A DNA stretch of 64,000 nt, taken from NCBI RefSeq assembly GCF_028885415.1, contig NZ_CP118527.1, positions 6,820,001 through 6,884,000 on the forward strand, given 5' to 3'. The DNA comes from Streptomyces coeruleorubidus. GTDB lineage: Bacteria > Actinomycetota > Actinomycetes > Streptomycetales > Streptomycetaceae. The notes below the pieces were generated by a model that did no database searches, had not been told where the DNA came from, and saw nothing but the letters and a program-made list of their open reading frames with translations. The position numbers were made by a program, and so were the translations under genes. Below, piece by piece: positions 50,823-60,536 of the stretch. Positions within the stretch are counted from its first letter, which is position 1. Each line of letters begins with the position of its first letter.

Positions 50823-53441
50823 GTGAAGGCGATCCGTCGATTCACCGTCCGACCCGTTCTCCCCGAACCCCTCCGGCCGCTCAGCGATCTGGCCCGCAAT
50901 CTGCGCTGGTCGTGGCATGCGGAGACCCGTGACCTGTTCCAGTCCGTCGACCCCGAGCGCTGGGCCGCCTCGGGCGGCGACCCGGTCCGGCTGCTGGGCA
51001 GCGTGCCGCCCGCGCGGCTCGCGGACCTGGCCTCGGACCGCCGCTTCCTGCGCCGCCTCGCCGCGGTCGCGGGCGATCTGAACGACTACATGACCGGCGA
51101 GCGCTGGTACCAGGCCCAGCCCGACCAACTCCCCGCCGCGATCGCCTACTTCTCACCCGAGTTCGGCATCACGGCCGCCCTGCCCCAGTACTCCGGCGGC
51201 CTCGGCATCCTGGCCGGCGACCACCTGAAGGCGGCCAGCGACCTCGGCGCCCCGCTGATCGGCGTCGGCCTGCTCTACCGGCACGGCTACTTCCGCCAGA
51301 CCCTGTCCCGGGACGGCTGGCAGCAGGAGCACTACCCCGTCCTCGACCCCAACGAGCTGCCCGTCGTCCTCCTGGAGGAGGCCGACGGCACCCCCGCCCA
51401 GGTCGCCCTCGCCCTGCCCGGCGGCAAGCAGCTGCACGCCCGGATCTGGCTGGCGCAGGTCGGCCGGGTCCCGCTGCTGATGCTCGACTCGGACGTCGAG
51501 GAGAACGACCTCGGCGAGCGCGGCGTGACCGACCGCCTCTACGGCGGCGGCAGCGAGCACCGGCTGCTCCAGGAGATGCTGCTGGGCATAGGAGGGGTCC
51601 GGGCGGTGCGCACGTACTGCCGGCTGACCGGGCACCCCGAGCCGGAGGTGTTCCACACGAACGAGGGACACGCCGGGTTCCTCGGCCTGGAGCGGATCGC
51701 CGAGCTCTGTGCCGACGGCCTGGACTTCGACTCCGCGCTGGAGGCGGTCCGCGCCGGGACCGTCTTCACCACCCACACCCCCGTCCCGGCCGGCATCGAC
51801 CGCTTCGACCGCGAGCTGGTCGCCCGCCACTTCGGCCCCGACGCCGAGCTGCCCCGCATCGACGTCGAGCGCGTCCTCAGGCTCGGCATGGAGACCTACC
51901 CCGGCGGCGAGCCCAACCTGTTCAACATGGCCGTGATGGGCCTGCGCCTCGCCCAGCGCGCCAACGGCGTCTCCCTGCTGCACGGCAACGTCAGCCGCGA
52001 GATGTTCTCCGGCCTGTGGCCCGGATTCGACGCCGACGAGGTGCCGATCACCTCCGTGACGAACGGTGTGCACGCGCCCACCTGGGTCGCCCCCGAGGTG
52101 TTCCGGCTCGGCGCCCGGCAGATCGGCGCCCACCGCGCCGAGGACGCGCTGACCGTCGGCGGCTCGGACCGCTGGGACGCGGTGGCGGACATCCCCGACC
52201 AGGAGATCTGGGAGCTGCGGCGGGGCTTGCGCGAGCAGCTCGTGACGGAGGTACGGGAGCGGCTTCGGGCCTCCTGGCGGCAGCGCGGCGCCGGCACGGC
52301 CGAGCTGGGCTGGATCGACGGCGTGCTCGACCCGGACATCCTCACCATCGGCTTCGCGCGGCGCGTGCCGTCGTACAAGCGCCTGACGCTGATGCTGCGC
52401 GACCGCGACCGGCTGATGGATCTGCTGCTGCATCCCGAGCGGCCGATCCAGATCGTCGTGGCGGGCAAGGCGCATCCCGCGGACGACGGCGGGAAGCGGC
52501 TGGTGCAGGAGCTGGTGCGGTTCGCGGACGATCCGCGGGTACGGCACCGGATCGTGTTCCTGCCGGACTACGGCATGGGGATGGCGCAGAAGCTCTACCC
52601 GGGCTGTGACATCTGGCTGAACAACCCCCTTCGCCCGCTGGAGGCCTGCGGCACCTCCGGGATGAAGGCGGCGCTCAACGGTTGTCTCAATCTGTCCGTC
52701 CTGGACGGCTGGTGGGACGAGTGGTTCCAGCCCGACTTCGGCTGGGCCGTCCCCACCGCCGACGGTGTCGGGACCGACCCTGACCATCGCGACGACATAG
52801 AGGCCGCGGCGCTGTACGACCTGCTGGAGCAGCGGGTGACGCCCCGCTTCTACGAGCGCGGGCAGAGCGGGCTGCCCGACCGGTGGATCGAGATGGTCCG
52901 CCAGACGCTGAGCCTGCTCGGGCCGAAGGTGCTGGCCGGGCGGATGGTCCGCGAGTACGTGGAGCGGCTCTACGCGCCCGCTGCGCTCTCCCACCGGTCC
53001 ATGGGCCCGGACGCGGCGCGCGATCTCGCCGAGTGGAAGGGGCGGGTGCGGGCAGCCTGGCCGGGCGTCACTGTCGACCATGTGGAGACGTCTGCGGCTG
53101 CGGCGCTGGCGGAGCTGGGGACGACGCTGGGGCTTCGCGTGCGGGTGGGGCTCGGGGATCTCGGGCCTGACGACGTGGAGGTGCAGGCCGTTTCGGGGCG
53201 GGTGGACGAAGAGGACCACATCGCCGACGCGGCGGTCGTTCCGTTGAAGCCGGTGGGGTCTCCCGACCAGGACGGGCGCTGGGTTTATGAGGGGCCCTTG
53301 TCTCTGGATCGCACCGGGCCTTTCGGGTATACGGTGCGGATCCTTCCCGCGCATCGGCTGTTGGCTTCGAGTGCGGAGTTGGGTTTGGTGGCCGGGCCCT
53401 CTGAGGAGCTTGTCGAGGCTGCGGGGTTGTTGATGCGTTGA
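50823..53441 (+). CDS. glgP: Alpha-glucan phosphorylase
   Basis: An 872-residue protein from GTG 50823. GT35 family with the short actinobacterial N-terminal region (DUF3417, LRPLSDLARNLRWSWHAETRDLFQ). It releases glucose 1-phosphate from glycogen-like glucan. The YFSPEFGITAALPQYSGGLGILAGDHLKAASDLG segment, HTNEGHAGFL, FTTHTPVPAGIDRF and TNGVHAPTWV are diagnostic. The PLP region is in the C-terminal half (ARRVPSYKRLTL, AGKAHPADDGGKRLV, NNPLRPLEACGTSGMKAALNG). It is divergent from the protease and completes the glucan cycle with the glgE operon. The regulatory phosphorylation site of animal enzymes is absent. Confidence 0.96.
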   Translation: MKAIRRFTVRPVLPEPLRPLSDLARNLRWSWHAETRDLFQSVDPERWAASGGDPVRLLGSVPPARLADLASDRRFLRRLAAVAGDLNDYMTGERWYQAQPDQLPAAIAYFSPEFGITAALPQYSGGLGILAGDHLKAASDLGAPLIGVGLLYRHGYFRQTLSRDGWQQEHYPVLDPNELPVVLLEEADGTPAQVALALPGGKQLHARIWLAQVGRVPLLMLDSDVEENDLGERGVTDRLYGGGSEHRLLQEMLLGIGGVRAVRTYCRLTGHPEPEVFHTNEGHAGFLGLERIAELCADGLDFDSALEAVRAGTVFTTHTPVPAGIDRFDRELVARHFGPDAELPRIDVERVLRLGMETYPGGEPNLFNMAVMGLRLAQRANGVSLLHGNVSREMFSGLWPGFDADEVPITSVTNGVHAPTWVAPEVFRLGARQIGAHRAEDALTVGGSDRWDAVADIPDQEIWELRRGLREQLVTEVRERLRASWRQRGAGTAELGWIDGVLDPDILTIGFARRVPSYKRLTLMLRDRDRLMDLLLHPERPIQIVVAGKAHPADDGGKRLVQELVRFADDPRVRHRIVFLPDYGMGMAQKLYPGCDIWLNNPLRPLEACGTSGMKAALNGCLNLSVLDGWWDEWFQPDFGWAVPTADGVGTDPDHRDDIEAAALYDLLEQRVTPRFYERGQSGLPDRWIEMVRQTLSLLGPKVLAGRMVREYVERLYAPAALSHRSMGPDAARDLAEWKGRVRAAWPGVTVDHVETSAAAALAELGTTLGLRVRVGLGDLGPDDVEVQAVSGRVDEEDHIADAAVVPLKPVGSPDQDGRWVYEGPLSLDRTGPFGYTVRILPAHRLLASSAELGLVAGPSEELVEAAGLLMR

Positions 53442-53515
53442 GTGTCGTCTGCGGGCGCGTGGGGGGCTGGTCGCGCCCACGCGGCGGAGCCGCACATCGA
53501 TACAGCCCCGCGCCC
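53442..53515. repeat. Intergenic hairpin repeat, convergent terminator
   Basis: Contains GCGGC-GGA-GCCGC and an outer GGGGCTG with CAGCCCC, in a GGTCGCGCCCACGCGG...CCCCGCGCCCCTA context that, from memory, recurs between many Streptomyces genes. It separates glgP from the DUF1990 gene. Confidence 0.5.
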
Positions 53516-54037
53516 CTAGGTATCTGCGCCACCCTGCGTTGCAAGGTTCCGTAGGACGCTGCCGCACCTGCGTGCGTACGCGTGCTGGAACCCCCTGGTC
53601 GCCGGGCCGCCCGCCTTCGCGTACCACTTGGCGCCGCGGCTGAAGGCGTTCACCGTCAGCCAGACCGTGCCGTCTCCCGTGCGGTCGACGACAAACGACT
53701 CCTCGCCGCATTCCGGGTGGCCGGGCAACGTGCCGTAGGCCCAGCCCGCGCGGCGGGGTTCCTCGACCGTCCACACCACACGGCAGGGGGCCTTGATCAT
53801 CCCGGCGAGGGTGACGGTGACGTCGACGCCGGGGGCGGCCCGGTCCGCGCCGGCGTCGATGCCGACGCCCAGGGCCCGGTGCATCTCCCAGGTGAGCACC
53901 GCCTCCGAGGCCCGGCGGAAGACCTCCTCGCCCTCCCCGAGGCGGGTGCGCACGTTCATGGGGTGGAAGCCCGGCGGGCAGAAGCCCTCGTCACGGGTGG
54001 CGCCGACATCGGCGTAGGTGAAGTCCTCCGAAGACAT
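53516..54037 (-). CDS. DUF1990 family protein
   Basis: A 173-residue protein from ATG 54037; upstream in-frame TTG and GTG starts exist. The family pattern is YADVGATRDEGFCPPGFHPMNVRTRLGEG, WTVEEPRRAGWAYGTLPGHPECGEESF and WYAKAGGPATRGFQHAYARR. Members have a barrel of the START type and unknown function. No membrane segment. Confidence 0.88.
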   Translation of the reverse strand: MSSEDFTYADVGATRDEGFCPPGFHPMNVRTRLGEGEEVFRRASEAVLTWEMHRALGVGIDAGADRAAPGVDVTVTLAGMIKAPCRVVWTVEEPRRAGWAYGTLPGHPECGEESFVVDRTGDGTVWLTVNAFSRGAKWYAKAGGPATRGFQHAYARRCGSVLRNLATQGGADT

Positions 54038-54050
54038 GGTCACCAAGAGT

Positions 54051-54091
54051 AGGGCGGTACCCGGATCCGCCTTCGCTCCGGGTACCGCCCT
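54051..54091 (-). terminator. Terminator after the first M4 protease gene
   Basis: AGGGCGGTACCCGGA (54051-54065) and TCCGGGTACCGCCCT (54077-54091), a perfect 15-bp stem, located 15 bp past the protease stop. Confidence 0.85.
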
Positions 54092-54105
54092 CGGCCGCGC
54101 TTCGG

Positions 54106-55752
54106 TCAGCCCACGTTGACGGCTGACCAGGCGGCCGCGACCGCCTTGTACTCGGTGCTGGACGCGCCGTACAGCGCCGAGGCCGCGTTCAGGGTCGCCG
54201 TGCGGGCGCCCGCGTACTTGGTCGTCGACGTCATGTACGTCGTCAGCGCCTTGTACCAGATCTGGAGCGCCTTGGTGCGGCCGATGCCGGTGACCGTGGA
54301 GCCGTTGGACGTCGGCGAGTTGTAGGTCACGCCGTTGATGGTCTTCGTGCCGCTGCCCTCGGACAGCAGGTAGAAGAAGTGGTTGGCGGGGCCGGAGGAG
54401 TAGTGGACGTCCAGGCCGCCGAGGCCGGCGGACCAGGCGTCGGCGGAGTCGCCGTCCTTGCTGGGCTTGTCCATGTAGCGCAGCGGGGTGCCGTCGCCGT
54501 TGATGTCGATCTCCTCGCCGATGAGGTAGTCACCGACGTCGGAGGAGTTGTTGGCGAAGAACTCCGCGCCCGCGCCGAAGATGTCGCTGGTCGCCTCGTT
54601 CAGACCGCCGGACTCGCCGCTGTAGTTGAGGCGCGCCGTGGCCGACGTCAGGCCGTGGCTCATCTCGTGGGCGGCCACGTCGAGCGAGGTCAGCGGGTGG
54701 GTGTTGCCCGCGCCGTCGCCGTAGGTCATGCAGAAGCAGCTGTCCGACCAGAAGGCGTTGTTGAAGTTGTTGCCGTAGTGGACGCGCGAGTAGGCGGCCT
54801 TGCCGTCGTTCCTGATGCCGTTGCGGCCGAAGGTGTTCTTGTAGAAGTCCCAGGTGATCTGGGCGCCGTAGTGGGCGTCGGCGGCGGCGGTCTCCAGGTT
54901 GGAGGGGTTGCCGTTGCCCCAGACGTCGTCGGAGCCGGAGAAGAGGGTGCCGGTGCCGGAGGTGCCGCGGTTCAGGTTGTACGTCTTGTTGCCGCCGCGC
55001 GTGCCGTCCGAAAGGGTGTACGACGACCCGGACTTCGTGGTGCCGATGGTGACCTTGCCGCTGTACGTGGTGTTGCCCGTGCCGGTCTCGATGCCCTGGT
55101 ACTCGTAGAGCTTCTTGCCGGTGGCGGCATCGGTGATGACGTGCAGCTCGTTCGGGGCGCCGTCCTCCTGGAGGCCGCCGACGACCGTCTCGTAGGCGAG
55201 GGTGGGCTTGCCGTCGGCCGCCCAGATCACCTTGCGGGGCGCGGAGTTCGCCTCGGTCTTCTCCGAGCCGGCCGCCTTGGCGAGCGTCAGGGCCTGCTTC
55301 TCGGCCTTGGCGGCGGTGACCGCCGGCTTGAGCGAGGCGACCTTGAGTGCGGCTTTCGTGGCTCTGGTGACGCCCTTGGTCTCACCGGACTTCGACTCGT
55401 GTACGACGAGGTCGCCGCCGAGCACCGGCAGGCCCGCGTAGGTGCGCTCGTAGCGGGTGTGGACCGTGCCGTCGGCGTCCTTCACGACGTCCTTGACGAG
55501 CAGCTTCTCCTGCTCGCCGAGGCCTATCTCGTCGGCGGTGCCGGTGGCGTCCGCCTGCTGCTCCTTGATGAGGGCGGCGCGGGCGGGCGCGGTGAGGAGG
55601 ACGGGGGCGGCGGCGAGCGTCGGCTTGCTCGCGGAGTCGGCGGCGACGCTGCTGCCGGAGGTCAGACCGGTGGTGAGCAGGGCGCCGGCCGCGACGGCGG
55701 TGGCGATGGCCAGCGTGGTGCGCTTGTGACGCGCGTAGAGAGGGGAGGTCAC
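54106..55752 (-). CDS. Secreted M4 neutral zinc metalloprotease (thermolysin type)
   Basis: A 548-residue protein from GTG 55752, with AGGAG 6 bp upstream. Signal peptide residues 1-37. A long FTP/PepSY propeptide (about 45-200; HTRYERTYAGLPVLGGDLVV) keeps the enzyme inactive. The catalytic domain has VAAHEMSHGLT (HExxH), the third zinc ligand Glu in GGLNEATSDIFG and Asn-Ala-Phe-Trp with Cys pairs in FWSDSCFCMTYGDG. It lacks any C-terminal extra domain, unlike the next gene, to which it is closely similar. Confidence 0.96.
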   Translation of the reverse strand: MTSPLYARHKRTTLAIATAVAAGALLTTGLTSGSSVAADSASKPTLAAAPVLLTAPARAALIKEQQADATGTADEIGLGEQEKLLVKDVVKDADGTVHTRYERTYAGLPVLGGDLVVHESKSGETKGVTRATKAALKVASLKPAVTAAKAEKQALTLAKAAGSEKTEANSAPRKVIWAADGKPTLAYETVVGGLQEDGAPNELHVITDAATGKKLYEYQGIETGTGNTTYSGKVTIGTTKSGSSYTLSDGTRGGNKTYNLNRGTSGTGTLFSGSDDVWGNGNPSNLETAAADAHYGAQITWDFYKNTFGRNGIRNDGKAAYSRVHYGNNFNNAFWSDSCFCMTYGDGAGNTHPLTSLDVAAHEMSHGLTSATARLNYSGESGGLNEATSDIFGAGAEFFANNSSDVGDYLIGEEIDINGDGTPLRYMDKPSKDGDSADAWSAGLGGLDVHYSSGPANHFFYLLSEGSGTKTINGVTYNSPTSNGSTVTGIGRTKALQIWYKALTTYMTSTTKYAGARTATLNAASALYGASSTEYKAVAAAWSAVNVG

Positions 55753-55895
55753 ACAAGCTCCTAGGTGTGGGGGAAGTGCTGTGGTGCTGTGCGGCGGGTG
55801 GGGGAAGAGTGGCACTTGAGGCGCGTACATGTCAGGGGCACCACGTGATGTTGGCCGGAAAACGACGGCGACGTGTCGCACCGGAGGCGGAAAGC

Positions 55896-55937
55896 GGGCG
55901 CCGCCCCGGGGGAGTCGAACCCACCGGGGCGGCGCCC
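55896..55937 (-). terminator. Terminator after the second M4 protease gene
   Basis: GGGCGCCGCCCCGG (55896-55909) and CCGGGGCGGCGCCC (55924-55937), a perfect 14-bp stem 26 bp past the stop. It also separates the two protease genes. Confidence 0.85.
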
Positions 55938-55962
55938 TGCCCTGGGCGGACCGCGGACGGGC

Positions 55963-58026
55963 CTACGGGAAGGTGAGCTTCCAGCTGTTGATGTATCCGG
56001 TGTCGCGGGCCGCGTTGTCCTGGACCCGCAGCTGCCAGACGCCGTTGGCGGCCTCGGAGGAGGCGTTCACCGTGTACGTCGTGTTGATGTCGTCCGCGCT
56101 GCCGCCGGTGCCGTAGCCCTTCAGCGTGTACGCCGTGCCGTCGGGGGCGACCAACTGCACTTGGAGGTCACCGATGTAGGTGTGGACGATGTCCACGGCG
56201 ACCTGGAGGTCGGAGGGCGCGTTGCCCGTCCGGCCGGAGACGGTGACCGACGACGTGACCGCCGCGCCCCGGTCCGGGATCGCCACGTCGGCGGTGTTCT
56301 CGAAGGACGTACCGCCCCCGCCTCCACCGCCCGAGCGGGCACCGACGTTCACGCCCGCCCACGCGTCCTGGACCGCCTTGTACTCGGCGCTGTCGGTGCC
56401 GTAGAGCTCACCGGTCGCCGCGAGGGTGCCGGTGCGGGCACCCGCGTAGTTGGTGGTCGAGGTGAACTTGGTGGTCAGCGCGCGGAACCAGATCTTCTCC
56501 GCCTTGTCGCGGCCGATGCCGGTGACCGGAAGGCCGTCCGAGGTGGGCGAGTCGTAGCTGACACCGTTGATGGTCTTGGCGCCGCTGCCCTCGCTCAGCA
56601 GGTAGAAGAAGTGGTTCGCCGGGCCCGAGGAGTAGTGCACGTCGATCGAGCCGATGCCCGAGTACCAGGCGTCCTTGGAGTCGCCGTCCTTGCTGGGCTT
56701 GTCCATGTAGCGCAGCGGGGTGCCGTCGCCGTTGATGTCGATCTCCTCGCCGATGAGGTAGTCACCGACGTCGGAGGAGTTCTTGGCGAAGAACTCGACG
56801 GTCGCGCCGAAGATGTCGGAGGTCGCCTCGTTCAGACCCCCGGATTCGCCGCTGTAGTTGAGGCCCGCGGTGTTCGAGGTGAGCCCGTGGGTCATCTCGT
56901 GCGCGGCCACGTCGATCGACGTCAGCGGGTTGGCGTTGCCCGAGCCGTCGCCGTACGTCATGCAGAAGCAGCTGTCCGACCAGAAGGCGTTGACGTAGTT
57001 GTTGCCGTAGTGGACGCGGGAGTACGCGGCCACGCCGTCGCCGCGGATGCCGCTGCGGCCGTGCACGTTCTTGTAGTAGTCCCACGTCAGCGCGGCGCCG
57101 TAGTGGGCGTCGGCGGCGGCCGACTCCAGGTTGGAGGGGCTGCCGTTGCCCCAGACGTCGTCGGGGCCGGAGAAGAGCGTGCCGGTACCGGAGGTGCCGC
57201 GGTTCAGGTTGTACGTCTTGTGGTTGCCGCGGGCGCCGTCGGTGAGGTTGTACGTCGATCCGGACTGGGTGGTGGTGAGGTCGACCGTGCCGGAGTACAC
57301 GGTGTTGCCGGTGCCGTTCTCGATGGCCTCCCACTCGTACAGCTTCTCGCCGGTGGTGGCGTCGGTGACGACGTGCAGTTCCTGCGGGGTGCCGTCGTGC
57401 TGGAAGCCGCCGACGACCGTCTCGTAGGCCACGGCCGGCTTGCCGTTCGCGGCCCAGATCACCTTGCGGGGCTCCCGGTTGACGGCCGGGCTCTTGGCGT
57501 CCTCGGCCTTCCCCGCAGCCAGGGCCTGCTGCCGGGCCTTCGCGGCGGGCACCGCGGCCTGAGACGTGGCCGGCTCGATCGCGGCGCGGGTGGCCTTCAC
57601 GACGGATGCGGTGGTGTCCGCCTTCGTCCTCTCCACGACCAGGTCGCCGCCGAGGACCGGCAGGCCGTCGTAGGTGCGCTCGTAACGCGTGTGCACGGTG
57701 CCGTCGCGGTCCTTGAGGACGTCGCGGACGACCAGCTTCTCCTTGGCGCCGAGGCCCAGGTCCCTCGCCGTCCCGGCCTTGTCCGCGTCGGCCTCGCGGA
57801 TCAGCGTGGCGCGCTGGGCGGGGGTGAGCCGGACCGACTCCGCGCCGGGGTTCGCCTTGCTCGCGGCCGTCGGTGCCGTCGTGGGGGCCGCGGTGGCGGT
57901 GCCGCTCTGCACGGCGGCGGTGATCAGCGCGGCGACGCCGGCGAGGGCCACGGCCGCGGTGCGGCGGGGGGTGTGGGGAGTGCGTCTGTGGGAGGTGCTT
58001 CTTCGCGAGGAACTGCTTCTCAACAC
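55963..58026 (-). CDS. Secreted M4 metalloprotease with C-terminal P domain
   Basis: A 687-residue protein from GTG 58026, with AAGGAG upstream. Signal peptide to about residue 47; propeptide about 65-230; catalytic domain with VAAHEMTHGLT and GGLNEATSDIFG. A glycine linker (RSGGGGGGGTSF) leads to a P/homo-B domain (about 565-687; ADVAIPDRGAAVTSSVTVSG, DIVHTYIGDLQVQLVAPDGT, INSWKLTFP), which stabilises or targets the enzyme. It is tandem to a shorter paralogue without the P domain. Confidence 0.96.
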   Translation of the reverse strand: MLRSSSSRRSTSHRRTPHTPRRTAAVALAGVAALITAAVQSGTATAAPTTAPTAASKANPGAESVRLTPAQRATLIREADADKAGTARDLGLGAKEKLVVRDVLKDRDGTVHTRYERTYDGLPVLGGDLVVERTKADTTASVVKATRAAIEPATSQAAVPAAKARQQALAAGKAEDAKSPAVNREPRKVIWAANGKPAVAYETVVGGFQHDGTPQELHVVTDATTGEKLYEWEAIENGTGNTVYSGTVDLTTTQSGSTYNLTDGARGNHKTYNLNRGTSGTGTLFSGPDDVWGNGSPSNLESAAADAHYGAALTWDYYKNVHGRSGIRGDGVAAYSRVHYGNNYVNAFWSDSCFCMTYGDGSGNANPLTSIDVAAHEMTHGLTSNTAGLNYSGESGGLNEATSDIFGATVEFFAKNSSDVGDYLIGEEIDINGDGTPLRYMDKPSKDGDSKDAWYSGIGSIDVHYSSGPANHFFYLLSEGSGAKTINGVSYDSPTSDGLPVTGIGRDKAEKIWFRALTTKFTSTTNYAGARTGTLAATGELYGTDSAEYKAVQDAWAGVNVGARSGGGGGGGTSFENTADVAIPDRGAAVTSSVTVSGRTGNAPSDLQVAVDIVHTYIGDLQVQLVAPDGTAYTLKGYGTGGSADDINTTYTVNASSEAANGVWQLRVQDNAARDTGYINSWKLTFP

Positions 58027-58193
58027 TGGCTCCTTCTGCGGGACCGGGGGTTGCCCGGCCTGGGGAGGTGGAGGTGTTGCCGTGGGGTTGCCGTGGAGCA
58101 GTCGTGGGAAGCGTGGCAGCGGAGTGCGCTTTCTGTCAGGGGCGCGTCAAGACTATGGCCGGAAACGGTTCGTTGACCGGAAGTTCATGTTCG

Positions 58194-58745
58194 TTATGCG
58201 GACGGTTTCCGGGTGTCGGGCAGGTCCGCGAGGGTCCCTGCGATCAGGTCGGACTCGTGGTCGGCCACCAGGGCGCGGTCTCGGATCTGGCCCAGGGCGA
58301 TGTCCTCCAGCCGCGTTCCACCCCAGGTCGCGTCCGAGGGGGTGTAACGGCCGAGGCGGTCCACCACTACCACGGCGTCGGCCGGGTGTTCCGCGACCAG
58401 GGTCGTGAGGCGGCCGAGGAGGATGCGCACGCCGGACCGGGTGGTCCAGGGATGACGGTTCGGCCGGGGCGTCTCGCGATCCGGTGTCCGGCGTCGGCGC
58501 CAGCCGCAGGAACCGTCGGCGGGGCGCGCACGTACCAGGCCGCGGCTGATCTGGTAGTCGCGGTCGACCCAGAAGGCCACGGGCCTCACCAACATCGCCA
58601 CATAGCCGTACACCCACACCAATTGCCCCACGGTGATGTCCCCGCGCTCGGCCAACCAGGCCGCCGGCCACGTCACTCCGGCCAGGAACAGCGTCGGCAG
58701 CCCGATCCCGAGCGTCTGCACCACGCCGACCCGGTACCGTTCCTA
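58194..58745 (-). pseudogene. 3' fragment of an ABC transporter gene
   Basis: Reads RYRVGVVQTLGIGLPTLFLAGVTW, the last membrane segments of an exporter. QISRGLV leads into a stretch in which the family sequence (RRRFLRLAP) lies in another frame, then back to VDRLGRYTPSDATWGGTRLEDIALGQIRDRALVADHESDLIAGTL, the start of a degenerate ATPase. It stops before the signature motif and Walker B. The 5' half lies across a mobile element at 60537-61181. Frameshifts and truncation make it non-functional. Confidence 0.75.
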
Positions 58746-60412
58746 AAGACTGAGCGGGAGTGAGTCCTGCTGCCAGAACCCATGCTCAGCCGGACGCCCC
58801 GAACGGTGTTGGGCATCCTGGTCCCCCGCGTTCGCTCCGCATCCGGCGCGCACGGATCGGGTCCGTGGTCCGGGAACGCGGGGACGGGATTCCTCACGCC
58901 CCCGGGCGCCCGGTCCGGCCTGGACGGTCCGATGCCCGCACCCATCACTCTGGTGGGTGCGGGGCGGTGCCGTCCGTCGCCGGATCGGGTGCCCGAGGGC
59001 GCGCCTTCCGATCGCCACCGAGGCGGCATCCTGCCGGGTGGTGGCGCGTTTGTTGCTGGTGAGGGGTTTCTGCCAGTGCTGGGCGCCCCACTTGGACGTG
59101 TATGCCGGGTCGACGGCCACGATCGTGATGCCGAGACCGGCTGCCATCGACACCAGCCGGGAGCGCAGCCTGGATACCGGCATGCCGGAGATCAGCTTGC
59201 GGAACCGCTTGCGTCTGCCGTGCTTCTCCCGGGTCTTGTCCGCTTGGAAGCCCAGGTCCTCGATCGCGATGCTCAGGCCGTGACGCTTGGTGAAGTGCAG
59301 CAGGCGGATCAGTGCCTGCCGTACCTGGGCGTCGCGGTGGGGGGTGGGTCCGTTGAGGTCGAAGAAGAACCGGCGTGGGGCGCCGATGGGGTTGCCGTGC
59401 GCGTCCAGGCGCCATGCCGCGAGGTGGTCGGCGTTGGTGTCGACGCCGATCATCCCGCCGGCGCGGGCCTGAGCCAGCGGAACGGTCTTGACCGGCGGGA
59501 CCGTCCACGAGGCGGTCAGATACCAGCGCCCGCGCTGAACGTCCAGGTGGATGCGGTAGGCGACGGCCCGGTTCGCTACCACGCGGTCGGCCCACTCCTG
59601 GCTCCGGTGGTGGAAGGCGGCGGTGCCGGTGAGGAGGTATCGGCCGTGCTTGGCGTTCGCCAGATACGCGAGCGGCGCGGGGAGCTTGATACTGACCTCG
59701 CCGTCCGGCGTGAGGCGGATCGTCTCGTTCCCGAACCGCTTCCCGCTCTCGCCGTCGGCCTGGAGGAACCAGCGTGCGGCCTCCCACCGCTGCCGCCACT
59801 GGCCTCGGTGAGCTGCGCCTGGTCGAGGTGGTGACGGTTGCGTGCCAGTCGCTTCCCGCCGCGTGCCACGCGTACCCGCCCGGTTTCGCGGTCGGCGCGC
59901 TCGGCGGCCAGCCGGTCCTCAAGCATGTGCAGGCGACGTGTCTTGGCGAACCACTCCTGCCGACTCCGGTAGCCGCCCGGCGCCCGTTTGGTGCCCTTCT
60001 CGCCCACCGGAAGCGACAACCGGTGCGCGATCATCCGCACCCCGGCTTCCAGGCCCTGAATGTGGGCGAGCTGCGCACGCCGCGACAGCGCCCACTGATC
60101 ATGCGTCGCCTTGGTCATACTGCCCGCCCACCGCGAGGAGGACTCCCCGCTCAGAGCACGTTTGCGCTGCGCCCACGTGTCCGCGGAGTGCTCCAGCCCC
60201 TCGGCGCAGCGCCGCTTCAGGTCGCGGGAAGCCAGCGACCCCAGATGGGCGCCGACCAGCCGCAACACCTCCTCATCCTCAGAGGTGAGGCCCTTGAGCC
60301 GGGTACGGATCGCCACCCCGGAGGGGCCAAGGACGACGAACGGCGCCGAAAGCTCACGCGGCACACTCACCCCGTCCCCCTTCCCCACACCCCGGGCGCG
60401 CCTGTCACTCAC
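58743..60412 (-). pseudogene. TnpB-like transposase gene with a one-base frameshift
   Basis: Two frames read one protein. The first (from about 60412 or 60370) ends in RHHLDQAQLTEA; the second continues WRQRWEAARWFLQADGESGKRF, VANRAVAYRIHLD and on to stop. One base is missing at about 59799-59800. RuvC-like residues remain: Asp in GVDTNADHLAAW, Glu in IAIEDLGF and Asp in TTRQDAASVAIGRRALG. No TnpA is present. The C-terminal zinc ribbon is not visible, which is common in this streptomycete group. Any guide RNA would overlap the 3' end. Confidence 0.8.
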
Positions 60413-60536
60413 CCAACGACCACGCCCGCGAAAAGGTCACGCATTCGATCCGGGAACTCCTGTTCCCTCCCCGGAAGACGGCGCACGCCATAGTCCGCAC
60501 ACTCACTCACACGCGCCAGAACGCGCTCATACGCAC
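58746..60536 (-). mobile_element. TnpB-carrying element inserted in an ABC transporter gene
   Basis: ABC sequence stops at 60537 (after TARI) and resumes at about 58745 (RYRVG), missing about 35 residues normally between. Everything between is the tnpB pseudogene and about 120 bp on its 5' side. No target duplication or inverted repeat was found, as expected of IS605-like elements. The ends are therefore approximate. Confidence 0.65.

Noticed and set aside
55905..55930. tRNA-like string GTCGAACCCACC
   Set aside because: It is the loop of a perfect terminator hairpin; no acceptor or anticodon stem is present.
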